Assembly: GCA_033065855.1 (NCBI GenBank) | Contig: JAVXUO010000913.1 | Location: 175,489 to 239,488 of the forward strand | Reading direction: 5' to 3' | Length of the DNA: 64,000 bases | DNA from: Escallonia rubra | Taxonomy: Eukaryota > Streptophyta > Magnoliopsida > Escalloniales > Escalloniaceae | Shown here: positions 55,381-64,000 of the stretch, in pieces | How positions within the stretch are numbered: the stretch's first letter is position 1 | How the letters are laid out: each line of letters opens with the position of its first letter | The notes under the pieces: model-generated | What the model was told of the DNA's origin: nothing | Databases searched by the model: none | The model's input: only the letters and a program-made list of their open reading frames with translations | Translations under genes and position numbers: made by a program

Positions 55381-56865
55381 CCCCCCCCCCCCCCCCCCAA
55401 GACCCTTCCCCCGCTTCTCCCATGACTCCACGGATTCCTAAGAGCAACCCCATCCAAGGCTAAGCCCTTTTACACCAAGGCTAGCTGTGACTACTAAGTA
55501 CACCCTAACCAACCCCAAACCCAACCTCCACCCCTGCACAATAGGAAGTGGATAAGAATTGAAAGAATAAAGCTGAAGAACTATCCAGAAATTACAATCA
55601 AAAGGCCGGTGAATTTTCGACCAGCGCCGGTGAAATTTCGGTCACTGTCGGCAAACGGTAGAAAGTATGCATTTTTATGATTCAATAGATGTATATTACT
55701 ATTAACAAAGTATCAATGATATTCTACACACCCATTCCTTGCTTTTATAAAAAATCACGTAATCATGTATCCTCACCCACATCGTATCCGTATTCGTGCC
55801 CGAGACTGCTTTTTAGGTTCCAACCATAGGTAACACAACTTATAATTTCTTTTAGTCCAACAAATGGCACGTGCCATTTGTTGGGGGGGGGGGGAGTGTA
55901 CTACATATTTAACCGATTGTGACGAGGATTACATTCGGCTACAATTGTGATCGTGTGGGTTTCCTCTGTAATCTGACGATACTGGGGGTTCTACGCGATG
56001 GCCATAGTCTCCTACAATATGGTAAGTCCTTTACTTATTTGTTACGCTAGTATTGGATGTCAAATTAATGATAAGGTCAGATTACTAATTAAAGATCCTT
56101 GTTTAAACTTATTATTGTTGGACCCTTAGCATCAGGCTATTTCACTATTAGTATTACATCTTACAACTAGGGTTTTACTTGTGAGTGTAAAAGTTAAACT
56201 CAAAAAATAGAATTTCTTTTACCATCTACTTTGAACCAAGTGTGACTTGCAATTTTTATTCAATTGACTATAGAAACTGAGTTTGAATTATCTACTATTG
56301 AGTTCCATTATGGAGGTTAATTCAGAAACTCTCCTGTTACAGATTTTATGTTTCCTTAAATGCCAAGTTAGCTCAAGTGGTTGAAAGAGCATCTTGTTAA
56401 CATGTCGGGTTTGAGTCTTAGTAAAAGGCCGCCAAAGGATTTGTCCTACCTAAAATCGCGCTAAACATTCCCGAAACTCAATGTGCACCGAATGACTGAG
56501 GAGGTCCTTATCGTCCATGGTTCGTATAGAAGGACCTGAGACTATTTATCATTTGCAGCCGTGGTCCATCGGGGCCTAAAACGAATACTCATTCTCAACC
56601 TACGTTATTCTTACTGATTGCTACAGGAAGAATAGTTAAAGCTCAAACAAGAACTTCCAATTTTCTGTGACTTTGACCACTTCTACACGGCTGGATACTT
56701 GAGGAAAAGCCATTGCGGAAGGTCAAGCAATTTCCAGCACTCTTCCTACGTCAATGTCTTCTTCTAGCTGGAAAACTCGGTTGACTCCTTACAGTGAAGG
56801 ACTAACATTAGTTTTGACTTGCAGCCGTGACCCATACGCTGCCTTTGAGAAACAGTCATACACGC
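55381..56865 (+). repeat. duplicated block Y, copy 1
   Basis: About 1.5 kb collinear with 59262-60865, from a poly-C tract and CGCTTCTCCCA through TCTTCTAGCTGGAAAACTCG. Copy 2 differs by indels and an enlarged (GT)n-poly-G tract. No intact gene inside. The end contains sequence related to the upstream region of the membrane-protein gene. Confidence 0.9.
56361..56430 (+). repeat. tRNA-like sequence, possible SINE head
   Basis: GTTAGCTCAAGTGGTTGAAAG resembles a Pol III A box and GGGTTTGAGTCT a B box about 45 bases on. The acceptor stem does not close, so it is not a tRNA gene. The duplicate is at 60350-60419. Confidence 0.35.
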
Positions 56866-56874
56866 ACTTCATTT

Positions 56875-57026
56875 CCTTCCAATTTGTCAAGAGAGAACTT
56901 CCATCGTCAAGGGAAGGCTGATATGTACAGGATTTGATAAATACAGTGGCACTTGTTACTAACCCAACTTCAATCGTAATTTGGAGTGAATTTACCCATT
57001 CTCAGGAGTTGCACCAACTTCCCATC
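56875..57026 (+). repeat. duplicated block X, copy 2
   Basis: Partner of 55182-55335, here following block Y, consistent with X-Y-X-Y tandem duplication. Confidence 0.9.
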
Positions 57027-57528
57027 ATGACCATTGTTCTTGATATTTGAAAAGACAAAAAAGTGAGAACCGGCATGTGGGGCAAGAAAGAGGGGTTGGA
57101 AAAGTCGAAGATGCAGAAAGTTACAACCCATGTACCAGCACTGGTTCGGCTTGAGTGCGCACTAAAAGTCACAATAATTATTTGTCTTTTACACATAATA
57201 GAAGCTTGAAGGGTCGAAGTTATTATGACTTAAAAAAAGAGCTTCGAGGCGGAGGTCCACATATAATATTCTACTCTCTATACGTACTGGGTTACAAAAC
57301 ACGAGTCTAGGGCCTTTTAACTCTTTTGATGACCAAATGCATCTTAAACTTTGCTATTTTTAAAATTTTGGTTATGTTAAGTTTTTGAATTAAATCACTT
57401 GTCTAGTACGCAATTTTTATGATTCAATAGATGTATGGCCTTTTAACTCTTTTTATGACCTAATGCATCTTAAACAAAAACTTTGGTGATGTTAAGATTC
57501 TCTTTTTTTTGTGTGTGTGTGGATAGAA
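57027..57528. other. intergenic, small local duplications
   Basis: GCCTTTTAACTCTTTT...AATGCATCTTAAAC occurs at about 57312 and 57437. No gene. Confidence 0.45.
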
Positions 57529-58741
57529 CAGTGTTATTAAAGGCGCAGGCGCACCTAAGGCGCAAAAAGTCCTGGAGCTTAGGCGCAAGGCGCAGGCGCG
57601 CGCGCCTTTTCGAAGCTAGGCGCAAAAATAAAATTAATAAAAAATATATAAGTAATAGTGCATTAAAACAATAAAATTTCGTAAAAAAAATTAAGAACCT
57701 GACAATTAACAAAAACCCTTTTCAACCATGAAACAGATTATAAGTACAAGCTCTTGAATGACTTGTATATTTTGTATAAGTGTTTAGTGTTGGACATGAG
57801 TCACGAGACTATGTAAGCCCAATCCAAGATAATCAAAATGCCAAAACCAAAATGCAATCTTAAAGCCAACCATACACTCATTCTTAGTCTAATAATCTAA
57901 TCTAATTAACTATAGAAGCCCAATACAAAATAGCCACAAAGCCCATTTTATAGTATTTACCCATTTTCTTTCTATTTCTCCCCTATGCAGATTCATTTTC
58001 TTTCTTCCCCTCAAAAGAGCAAGCGACCTCCAAGCTCCTTCGTTGATCACCACGTGCCTCCTTTCAACAACTGCCATTACCTCCCTTCAATCACCGTCAC
58101 CGCCACCTATATTACACCGAGACCTATATTATCCCCCAAACCTAAAACTACAATCAAAACCAAATTGAAAAGAAGATGAGAGAGCGGCAGCAACTAGAGT
58201 AGGCAAACAGGTACATCAATTGGAGCAGCAGACAGTGGAGCAGCCGAGCAGCAGGGCAGATGAGAGCAGCAGCAACGACCGTGAACATGGAGCAGTGAAG
58301 CTCACCTGAGAGAGAGAAAGAGAGACAAACCTGCCGCAACTGAGAAGCTGCTTCAATTGACCAGCGGAGCAGCAGCTGCGAAGAGGACCAGCAATTGCGG
58401 TGACTGAAGTAGCGCCATCGACTGGAGAGCAGACGGCCGGAGGAGATGAGAGATGTGACGACGACGAACGGAGCAAAGCTTGAGTCTTGGGTCGCGAGGT
58501 GACTGTGAGAGACTGAGAGAGCTTGGGTCTTGGGTCGCGAATCAGAAACTGATTTGGGGGTTCTTGACTTGAACGGCTACACAGTCGTGCGCCTAGCTTG
58601 GCGCCTCCACCGCCGATGCGCGCCTAGCGCCTGGGCGCACAAGGCGCGCGCCTTCTTGAACGTGCTACGCCTAGGCCTAGGCGAGGCGCGCTGTGTGCGC
58701 TTAGCTGCGCCTTGCGCCTAGGCGCGCTTTTTATAACACTG
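57529..58741. mobile_element. non-autonomous hAT element with GGCGC-rich ends
   Basis: 1213 bp bounded by CAGTGTTATTAAA and TTTATAACACTG, with a perfect 8-bp target duplication GGATAGAA (57521-57528 and 58742-58749). The ends are dense arrays of AGGCGC / GCGCCT (about 75 bp left, 150 bp right). The interior includes an AGCAG-rich part; no transposase. Confidence 0.93.
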
Positions 58742-58749
58742 GGATAGAA

Positions 58750-59261
58750 TAGGATAATTGCATTGATAATTTAAAGTTATACAGTTGTTCTGTTCTAGGG
58801 ATCACATATATTAGGTCACGACATTTCTGTGACTCTTTATACATGACGGCAAATGTCAAAAAGTAACAAAAAACCTAATAAAGTTATGCACATTACAATT
58901 AAGTTAAAGTAGAGCATATCCTATACTTTAACTCGTCTTAAAGTAACATGTAAAATCTACAAGTTTAGGAAACCAAAGGAATGGAACAGACAAAATAAAT
59001 ATTTACAAAGCACAAGGTGGTAACAATAAAGCAGATAATTGGAAACTGCACGACCCAAAGGTGAGCACAACGGTCGAAGGAGGCGCAACACACAACCAAA
59101 GATTTTCAACACTGTAATTTTTTATCCTTGTACTATCACTTACCTAATCCAAACCAAATTTCTACAACACATGACGAAGGAACCACAAATCAAACACAAC
59201 ATACCAAAAGTAGACACAGAGGACGCTCAAAGCCAGTAGATGCACTAAACACCCAACCTCC
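58750..59261. other. intergenic, nothing recognised
   Basis: AT-rich; no supported feature. Confidence 0.4.
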
Positions 59262-59822
59262 CCCCCCCCCACCCCCGCTTCTCCCAAGATTCCACAGATT
59301 CCTAAGAGCAACCCCATCCAAGGCTAAGCCCTTCTACACCAACGCCAGCTATCACTACTAAGTACACCCTAACCAACCCCAAACCCAACCTCCACCCCTG
59401 CACAATAGGAAATGGATAAGAATTGAAAGAATAAAGCTGAAGAATTATCCAGAAATTACAATCAAAAGGCCAATGAATTTCTGACCAGCACCGGTGAAAT
59501 TTTGATCACTGTCGGCGAAAAGGTAGAAAAGTATGCATTTTTATGATTCAATACGCACCCGTTCCATGTTTTTATAAAAAATGACGTAATCGTGCATCCT
59601 CACCCACATCGTATTCGTATTCGTGCTCAAGACTGTGCTTTTCAGGTTCCAATCATAGGTACCACAACTAGAAGGGATACAATTCACTGGTTCATTTGCA
59701 TAGATAATAAAATGATTAGATGGTTAATTGACCAAATATAGTCCAGCATATGCTACATTTGCAGATTAGCAATCAAACCTATCAAAATAGCATTTCTTTT
59801 AGTCCAACATATGGCACGTTTG

Positions 59823-59859
<37 letters not shown>

Positions 59860-60865
59860 GGGGGGGGGGGGGGGGGGGGCGTTGTACTACATATTTAACC
59901 AATTGTGAGGAGGCAGCTACAATTGCGATCGTGTGGGTTTCCTCTGTAATCTGACAATGCTGGGGGTTCTACGCGATGGCCACAGCCTCCAACAATACGG
60001 TAATTCCTTTACTTTGTTACCCTAGTATTGGATGTCAAATTGATGATACCCTCAGATTACTAATTAAAGATCCTTGTTTAAACATATTATTGTTGGACCC
60101 TTAGTATCAGGCAATTTCACTATTAGTATTATATACCTTACAACTAGCTAGGGTTTTACTTGTGAGTGTAGAAATTAAACTCAAAAAATAGAATTTCTTT
60201 TACCATGTACTTTGAGCCAAATGTGACTTGCAATTTTTACTCAATTGACTATAGAAACTGAGTCTGAATTATCTACTATTGCAATCCATTATGGAGGTGG
60301 ATTTAGAAAATACCCTGTTACAGATTTTATGTTTCCTTAAATGCCAAGTTAGCTCAAGTGGTTGAAAGAACATCTTGTTAACCTGTGGGTTTGAGTCTTA
60401 GTTAAAGGCCGCAAAGGGATTTGTCTTACCTAAAATCGTGCTAAACATTCCCGAAACTCAATGTGCACTGAATATGACTGAGGAGGTCTTTATCCTCCAT
60501 GGGTCGTAGAGAAGGACCTGAGACTATTTATCATTTGCAGCCGTGGTTCGTACGGGGCCTAAAAAGAATAGTCATTCTCAACCTACGTTATTCTTACTGA
60601 TTGCTACAGCAAGGAATAGTTAAAGCTCAAACAAGAACTTTCAATTTTCCATGACTTTGACCAGTTCTACTCGGTTGGATACTTGATGAAAAGCCATTGA
60701 TGAAGTTCAGCAATTTCCAGCACTCTTCCTACGTCAATGTCTTCTTCTAGCTGGAAAACTCGGTTGACTCCTTACAGTCGAGGACTAACATTATTTTTCA
60801 CTTGCAGCCGTTATCCATACGCTGCCTATGAGAAACAGTCATACACGCACTTCATTTTCTCTGTA
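59262..60865 (+). repeat. duplicated block Y, copy 2
   Basis: Partner of 55381-56865. It contains a (GT)n tract followed by about 20 G at 59826-59879 and the tRNA-like stretch at 60350-60419. Confidence 0.9.
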
Positions 60866-61213
60866 ATTGTGGCCAGTTCTACTCGGTTGGGTAGGTTAGG
60901 AAATGTTCATGTACCTTTGGCAGCGACAAGCTTTGCTGCTGCGTTTGTTATTAAGGGAGGATCATAGCGACACGCCAATCCGACACACATACGCGTTCCT
61001 TAAGTCGTCTTCAATTTATTCTACCGGCAAGACGGCAACCATTAAACAGATTACTCCGAAAGTAGAGGAGGTTGCTGAACACGCCCTCACAAATTTAGGG
61101 CTAAGAGTTTCTGCCGTTAACATCTTATAGAATTTCTCGCAACATCTTATAGAATTTCTGCACTAGACATGTTAGATTCATTGGTTCTTCAGTTGTAGCT
61201 GTTTTGTGCTAAC

Positions 61214-62284
61214 CAGTGGCGGAGGGAGGATTTTACCCCAGGGGTACTAAAAATATATCAAAATTAATAAAAAAAATTATAAGTAAAATAGCACACACAA
61301 AAAAACAATGCATTTTTCGATAATACACAAAAAATACGAAAAGGTCTTATTAAATTTCATGAGAGTTACTGTAGAATTGACAGTTGGAGTTTGGACACTG
61401 CTTTTTTCTATTTAATTTTTGAAGTCCTAAAAATATGTGTTCATTCTATTGGGTCTTCATAACTGATTTATGGAATTATGGGTAGAAGTATGAGTTTCTG
61501 AACATTTAAAGCAGACCAGAACAGACCAGACCCAAATTACTCCAAACTAGCAGACTTCTCAACATTTCTTCGTAAGAAATTTCAGGCTTCCAGTTCCAGC
61601 TATTCCATCTGCTCAACATTCAAAGCAAGCCAGACCCAAATTACTCCAAACTAGCAAATTGCAACAGGACGTTGATATCTTCAAGTTGATAAACATAATT
61701 AAAAAAAAATCGAATGAACACTTATAGACTGAAAATGGGTGCCCTCAAAATTTGGAATACTTATGTTCAGTTTCGGAAATCAAGTAATCAACAGTTTCGA
61801 AAATCAAGTAATCAACAGTTTCGGAACATACCTATTGTCGCCGACTCACCGGTGGAGACTGTGGAGTGAAGACCGAAGATATTGGCGACGGTGGAGTGAA
61901 GATCAGACGTCAGTGACTGTGTTGTCGCTGTCGGCCGTCGGCGCGTAGATCTATAAACAAGATCTAGATCCAGATAGCCCAGATCGTGGCTCGTGTCGTG
62001 GCTTCGTGTCCTGGGCTCGTGGCCGCCGTTGCCCGTCTGCGCTTTGCCGGAGTGAGGCGCCGTGGCCGTGACTGAGACGGGGAGATCGAATTGAAAGGAG
62101 GTCTGACTTCCGAGGTCTTGTCGTGAAAATTGCCAGGAGAGGGAGAGAGAGAGAGTCGTGAAAATGGAAAGAAGTGAGAGAGTGAAATTCTAAATAAACT
62201 ATATATATATATATAATTTTTTTCCAACATCTCAGGGGGTACATTTGCCCCCCCCCCCCCGATACAAGTGTGGCTACGCCACTG
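61214..62284. mobile_element. non-autonomous hAT element inside the pseudogene
   Basis: 1071 bp bounded by CAGTGGCGGAG and its inverse CTACGCCACTG, with a perfect 8-bp target duplication GTGCTAAC (61206-61213 and 62285-62292). A poly-C run lies near the right end (about 62249-62260), as in the element at 43505. No transposase. Confidence 0.94.
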
Positions 62285-62457
62285 GTGCTAACTTTGAACT
62301 GCTAAAATCCTTTGGAAATTGGAACTGCTAAAGCTGAGAAACTCAAAATAACAAGCAAAGGAAGCACGAATAACATGCAATAACTTCTTCTTTGGCTATA
62401 CAATATGCTTCGGTGCCAATTATGCATGTCGTCAATTGAACGCAAACATTCTTGAGA

Positions 62458-62680
62458 GGAACAAATTTGGTTGCTAGTCCAGTTGGAGGAATCTTCCTCC
62501 TCTCCCTATATAAATGTTTATAGTTGCTTTTATTTAGTGACGCTAAAAAAGTACCGCTAATAATTATCGCTGAAAATATTAGAAGAACAGTCACTATAAA
62601 CATTTAGCGACTATTAATTGTAATTATACACGAGGTTGGATAAAGATTTCTAAAACGCGGTTAGGAGCCATAGTTTGTTC
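62458..62680. mobile_element. Mutator-like MITE inside the pseudogene
   Basis: 223 bp bounded by GGAACAAATTTGGTTGCTAG and, inverted, GAACAAACTATGGCTCCTAA, with a perfect 9-bp target duplication TTCTTGAGA (62449-62457 and 62681-62689). The intact gene near 52690 has the single unfilled site (TTTACGAGA). Nine-base duplications are typical of Mutator-like elements. Internal arms carry GCGACTATTAATTGT, shared with the copies at 14658 and 16556. Confidence 0.92.
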
Positions 62681-62720
62681 TTCTTGAGAATGGTGATCAC
62701 CAGAATACCAACGGCCAAAG

Positions 62721-63026
62721 GCGGAGCCAGCAGAGTGCCAACCAGCTGCTTCAACTATTATTCAGTTAAAATTTTATTTCTAGTTCAAAATGACAAAAGT
62801 GCCCGCCTAATAAATTTAAAATTGCTCGAGGATTGTGTTTGCCTAAAAATTTTGAAAATGCTCGAAGAAGATGTCATTTTAGTCATTTTAGATGTAGAAG
62901 TACCTAGAATTTATAGGCACGGTTAAAAGAAATGTCATTTTTGTCGTTTTAAATACTAAACTTACACGAATATGCGAAACAAAAAAATCCAAACGAATAA
63001 AGTCCAGATTTAGCACTGTGCACAAG
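62721..63026. other. intergenic, nothing recognised
   Basis: AT-rich, no supported feature. Confidence 0.4.
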
Positions 63027-63300
63027 TAGGGCTGCAATATGGGCTGGTTTAAAATGAGCTTTAACCAATCCAGCCCAAATTTGGATAAGTTTTAACCAAC
63101 CAAACCCAACTAATTTAAGTTTGGGTTGGTCTGAGTTGGGTAAACATTTAAATGAACTAAATTGGGTCAAGCCCATTAAAACCAAACTAACCCATCTTAA
63201 CCCACAAAAAAAAAAAACCGAAGTCTCTGATTTCTCATTCTCCTTCCCCTTCGGCAGACTGTGCTTACTTTACCCAAATTAGTTTCTAGGGTTCCACCTG
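63027..63300 (+). mobile_element. one-ended remnant of the AACCCAACC-type hAT family
   Basis: Begins TAGGGCTGCAATATGGGCTGG and stays collinear with the left 270 bp of 38329-39896 (GGTTTAAAATGAGCTTTAACC, AAATTGGGTCAAGCCCATTAA, TCTAGGGTTCC). The other end is missing. Confidence 0.7.
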
Positions 63301-63658
63301 AGAAAGCGCAGCAGTGAGGCTAGGGCTCATGAGGGTAAAGCTTCCTGGGGACAAATCTTTCACTCACTGAGAAGTGAAAACCCGAATTCTGATGAATGTA
63401 ATTACCTTGCTTCATTTTAGACTCCTACATGAAAGTGAAACCCGCCAAAGAGAGCAGCAAAAGTGTAGAAGCAAGGAGAACTCCCTCTTTCGGCACTCTC
63501 AATTACGCAGCAAAAGCGTAGAATCAACTCGGACGCGTGGATCTAGTAATCTATTATGCTCCTAGTTTTCCTTGCTTCTACGCTTTTGTCCGGCAACATT
63601 TCTTACTACAAAAAACAGTAATCAAAGTTATCATCTATGATCATCTTGTAACCACTAC

Positions 63659-63722
63659 CCATAGACCGATCGATGATTAACGTTGTGCAGCACAAGCCAT
63701 AGACCGATCGATGATTAACGTT
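63659..63722 (+). repeat. perfect 26-bp direct repeat, 12-bp spacer
   Basis: Copies at 63659-63684 and 63697-63722 are identical and contain CCATAGACCGATCGATGATT. They lie about 150 bp before the putative leader described next. Confidence 0.95.
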
Positions 63723-64000
63723 ACACTGACACCTCACTTGGGTTCTCCTCTCCCTCTCCAGCTGCCAGTGGCAGTTTTCACGGTGGATTTCCCATCAACC
63801 AATAATTGTCCTCTCCTCGCCGTGTCGAATTTGGATTGGTTTCTGGCTTTTCTTAATCTACCTTCAAACATTTAACCCTAGTTTCTCGACACCCAAACGC
63901 CAAAGTAAGGTAAGATCAGTATTTCTTAAATTTACTAGTAAGAATCACATGTTTTTTTACGCAAAGTAGTGATTCGAAATACAGATGTTATAGACCCTAA
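63723..64000 (+). promoter_or_regulatory. possible promoter and 5' leader of a gene continuing past the window
   Basis: A CCAAT box lies at about 63798. AACCCTAG at 63873-63880 is a telo-box-like motif often seen in leaders of plant housekeeping genes. CAAAGTAAGGTAAGAT near 63900-63915 looks like a 5' splice site of a leader intron. No coding exon is visible before 64000, so this is inference. Confidence 0.35.

Larger units (their letters stand above)
60870..62720 (-). pseudogene. decayed copy of the membrane-protein gene, split by two transposons
   Basis: Segments 61025-61210 and 62285-62457 plus 62681-62720 match, in order and orientation, 52325-52720 of the intact gene (for example AACAGATTACTC, GAGGTTGCTGAACACGCC, GGAACTGCTAAAGCTGAGAA, ATGGTGATCACCAGAATAC). 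Bases 60940-61010 match the intact gene's upstream region directly, so exon sequence between them (about 0.6-0.8 kb) is lost. A hAT element (61214-62284) and a Mutator-like MITE (62458-62680) interrupt it. Frames are broken; not functional. Confidence 0.92.

Noticed and set aside
56361-56430. A tRNA-Asn gene
   Set aside because: A- and B-box-like words and a GTT loop are present, but acceptor and T stems do not pair; kept only as a possible SINE head.
1-64000. A novel defence, toxin or biosynthetic gene cluster
   Set aside because: The host genes found are unrelated functions spread among transposons; nothing suggests a coordinated system.

Overview
The window is nuclear DNA from a flowering plant, almost certainly a eudicot. 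The evidence is multi-exon genes with GT-AG introns, a plant PPR gene, plant-type expansin-like B genes, a plant BUD13 gene, a nuclear copy of plastid DNA, and many plant transposable elements (Ty1-copia, Ty3-gypsy, TRIM, hAT, Mutator-like and Harbinger-like). I cannot name the species. I see no bacterial or viral gene cluster. All exon borders were read by eye.

Layout. 1-4.2 kb: plastid trnT-GGU joined to a Ty3-gypsy scrap, then an old SIRE-like LTR. 4.26-5.5 kb (-): a four-exon HAD-superfamily phosphatase (SGPP type). 7-20.6 kb: an expansin-like B cluster with two intact five-exon genes (14.2-15.9 and 19.1-20.6 kb, both +) and two relics (9.0-9.65 and 10.1-10.3 kb); promoter sequence was duplicated with the genes. 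22.1-24.0 kb (-): an intronless PPR gene. 25.0-31.4 kb (-): an eight-exon BUD13 gene with a hAT element in its fourth intron. 31.6-45.5 kb: a transposon-rich stretch with no host gene recognised. 45.56-50.39 kb (-): a complete Ty1-copia element with identical-length LTRs, a 5-bp target duplication and one uninterrupted 1437-residue gag-pol frame. 50.8-53.1 kb (-): an intronless 772-residue multi-pass membrane protein of unknown function. 53.6-62.7 kb: transposons plus repeated pieces of this gene's upstream region, ending in a decayed copy of the gene split by two transposons. 62.7-64 kb: a repeat remnant, then what may be the promoter and 5' leader of a plus-strand gene that continues beyond the window.

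How it fits together. The host genes belong to unrelated housekeeping and growth functions (metabolite phosphatase, cell wall, organelle RNA, pre-mRNA splicing, unknown membrane protein) and do not form a pathway. The window is mainly notable for genome dynamics. Six hAT-type elements have perfect 8-bp target duplications within 35 kb, with no transposase gene in view. A Mutator-like MITE family occurs in an expansin intron and in a pseudogene. Two small gene families show tandem duplication followed by decay. BUD13 has a stop-free intron of 135 bp that would keep the reading frame if retained.
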